Shown here one piece after another: positions 5,510 to 6,155 of a DNA stretch of 6,155 bases (its first letter is position 1; each line of letters begins with the position of its first letter). Origin of the DNA: Acidobacteriaceae bacterium (GTDB taxonomy: Bacteria > Acidobacteriota > Terriglobia > Terriglobales > Acidobacteriaceae); contig PLSH01000053.1 in assembly GCA_003165095.1 (NCBI GenBank), positions 1 through 6,155 on the forward strand. Direction: 5' to 3'. The notes below the pieces were generated by a model, which did not search any database, was not told where the DNA came from, and saw only the letters and a program-made list of their open reading frames with translations. The position numbers were made by a program, and so were the translations under genes.

Positions 5510-5990
5510 CTAGGGGCGCCGATGCTTAGAAGGACCGGTACCAAGCAACGCGCACAGCGCGGCATAATGCGGTCCATCAGCGATGAAGTAATGGAATCCT
5601 TTTTGGTCTTCGCCTTTCGATTCATCAAAGCAGAGATAAAGATCGACGGCAGATTTCTCTTTCTTTATTCTGCCTTCCGAATATGCCGCATATATCGGTT
5701 CTACGCCCCCGCCCTCAATATAGGCGTTCCCCGTCATGACCGCCGCCAAATCCCGGTTGTCGCACTGCTTATCGGAGTTCATAAAGACGAGGAAGTTGGG
5801 ATATTCGCGTTTCGGGTTGACTGCGGCGAACTGCTTGGATGCTTTGTGAATGTGCCCTACGAGCCGATTGAAGATCGGGTCATGGCGCAGGCCACCGACC
5901 AACTCCCCAGGCACGGCGGTTTTCAGTTTTTCATCAAGCCAGTGATCGTGCTGTAGATGCTTTGCTTCGCAAAAAGCGACGAGCTCGCAG
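5510..5990 (-). pseudogene. 5'-truncated gene of unknown function
   Basis: About 160 residues remain, from SCELVAFCEAKH to the stop at 5510. The text has normal protein character: a hydrophobic ELVAFCEAKH, KHLQHDHWLDEKL, GGLRHDPIFNRLVGHIHKAS, YPNFLVFMNSDKQCD, GNAYIEGGGVEPIYAAYSEGR and SAVDLYLCFDESKG. I do not recognise a named family. The Glu-x-Lys in FCEAKH, in a strand-like hydrophobic setting and followed by FLVFMNSD, resembles the core of PD-(D/E)XK nuclease folds, whose upstream Asp would lie in the lost part; this is an inference with low certainty. The gene loses its start at about 5988, where the opposite strand becomes IstB. The frame stays open a further 15 codons to a TTG at 6034, but those codons are antisense to IstB and are not native. 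There is no signal peptide or membrane segment. Confidence 0.6.
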
Positions 5991-6155
5991 GAACTGCTGA
6001 TCGTCGATGAACTGGGCTTCGTGCCTCTCTCCAAGACTGGCGCCGAGCTGCTGTTCGAGATGCTCAGCCACTGCTACGAACGCGGATCAACGATGGTGAC
6101 AAGCAATCTGCCTTTCCAGGAATGGACCGAAGTGCTTGGCTCGGAGCGGCTGACC
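5988..6155 (+). pseudogene. istB: IS21-family IstB ATPase, 5'-truncated, runs off the window
   Basis: The plus strand encodes ELLIVDELGFVPLSKTGAEL, LLFEMLSHCYERGST, MVTSNLPFQEW and TEVLGSERLT. These match the middle of IstB, the AAA+ helper ATPase of IS21 transposition: Walker B in LLIVDEL, followed by the conserved VTSNLPF.EW sensor region. The Walker A half (GP.G.GK[ST], normally some 60-70 residues earlier) is absent because the sequence left of about 5988 belongs to another gene on the opposite strand. The fragment is open to the last base, so its 3' part may continue outside the window. No IstA or IS21 end is visible at the junction. It cannot encode a working ATPase, whatever follows. 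Confidence 0.88.

Noticed and set aside
1..6155. CRISPR array, toxin-antitoxin pair or retron
   Set aside because: No regularly spaced direct repeats, no reverse transcriptase motif, and no toxin family recognisable; the coupled operon has a helix-turn-helix partner but its larger protein shows no toxin signature.

Overview
The window looks like a bacterial chromosome, probably an acidobacterium or a relative with similar mobile DNA. That assignment is an inference from the style of the integrase remnants and the GC-rich codon use of the first gene; no rRNA or other marker gene confirms it. The left third is ordinary chromosome. An intact minus-strand gene (244-2097) encodes a Uup-type ABC-F ATPase of 617 residues, with both nucleotide-binding domains and the C-terminal coiled coil.

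From about 2100 to the right edge the window is an accessory region assembled from pieces of mobile elements. In order: the 3' part of an IS3-family OrfA (2107-2310, minus) abuts the uup start; an N-terminal integrase scrap (2313-2438, minus) is joined to it; the 5' half of a tRNA-Gly(CCC) gene (2439-2475, plus) stops exactly at the end of the anticodon loop. After a short gene-free stretch comes a compact minus-strand two-gene operon (3672 down to 2717) that ends in a clear intrinsic terminator. Its first gene encodes an unrecognised 245-residue protein with a basic, repeat-bearing N-terminus. Its second gene, coupled by an ATGA overlap, encodes a 73-residue excisionase-like helix-turn-helix protein.

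Right of this operon lie an IS91-family transposase scrap (3969-4271, minus), a chimeric plus-strand frame (4482-5159) that joins a helix-turn-helix segment to the catalytic half of a tyrosine recombinase, and an intact tRNA-Ser(TGA) (5205-5294) with a good -10 box. After that come a 5'-truncated minus-strand gene of unknown function (5510 to about 5990) and the 5'-truncated start of an IS21-family IstB ATPase that runs off the window (about 5988-6155).

Taken together, the two tRNA genes, two integrase fragments in opposite orientation and fragments of three IS families (IS3, IS91, IS21) point to a decayed integration hotspot. The only part that looks like a maintained, undescribed unit is the two-gene operon at 2717-3672. 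Its function cannot be read from the sequence, and I do not claim it is a known defence or transfer system.
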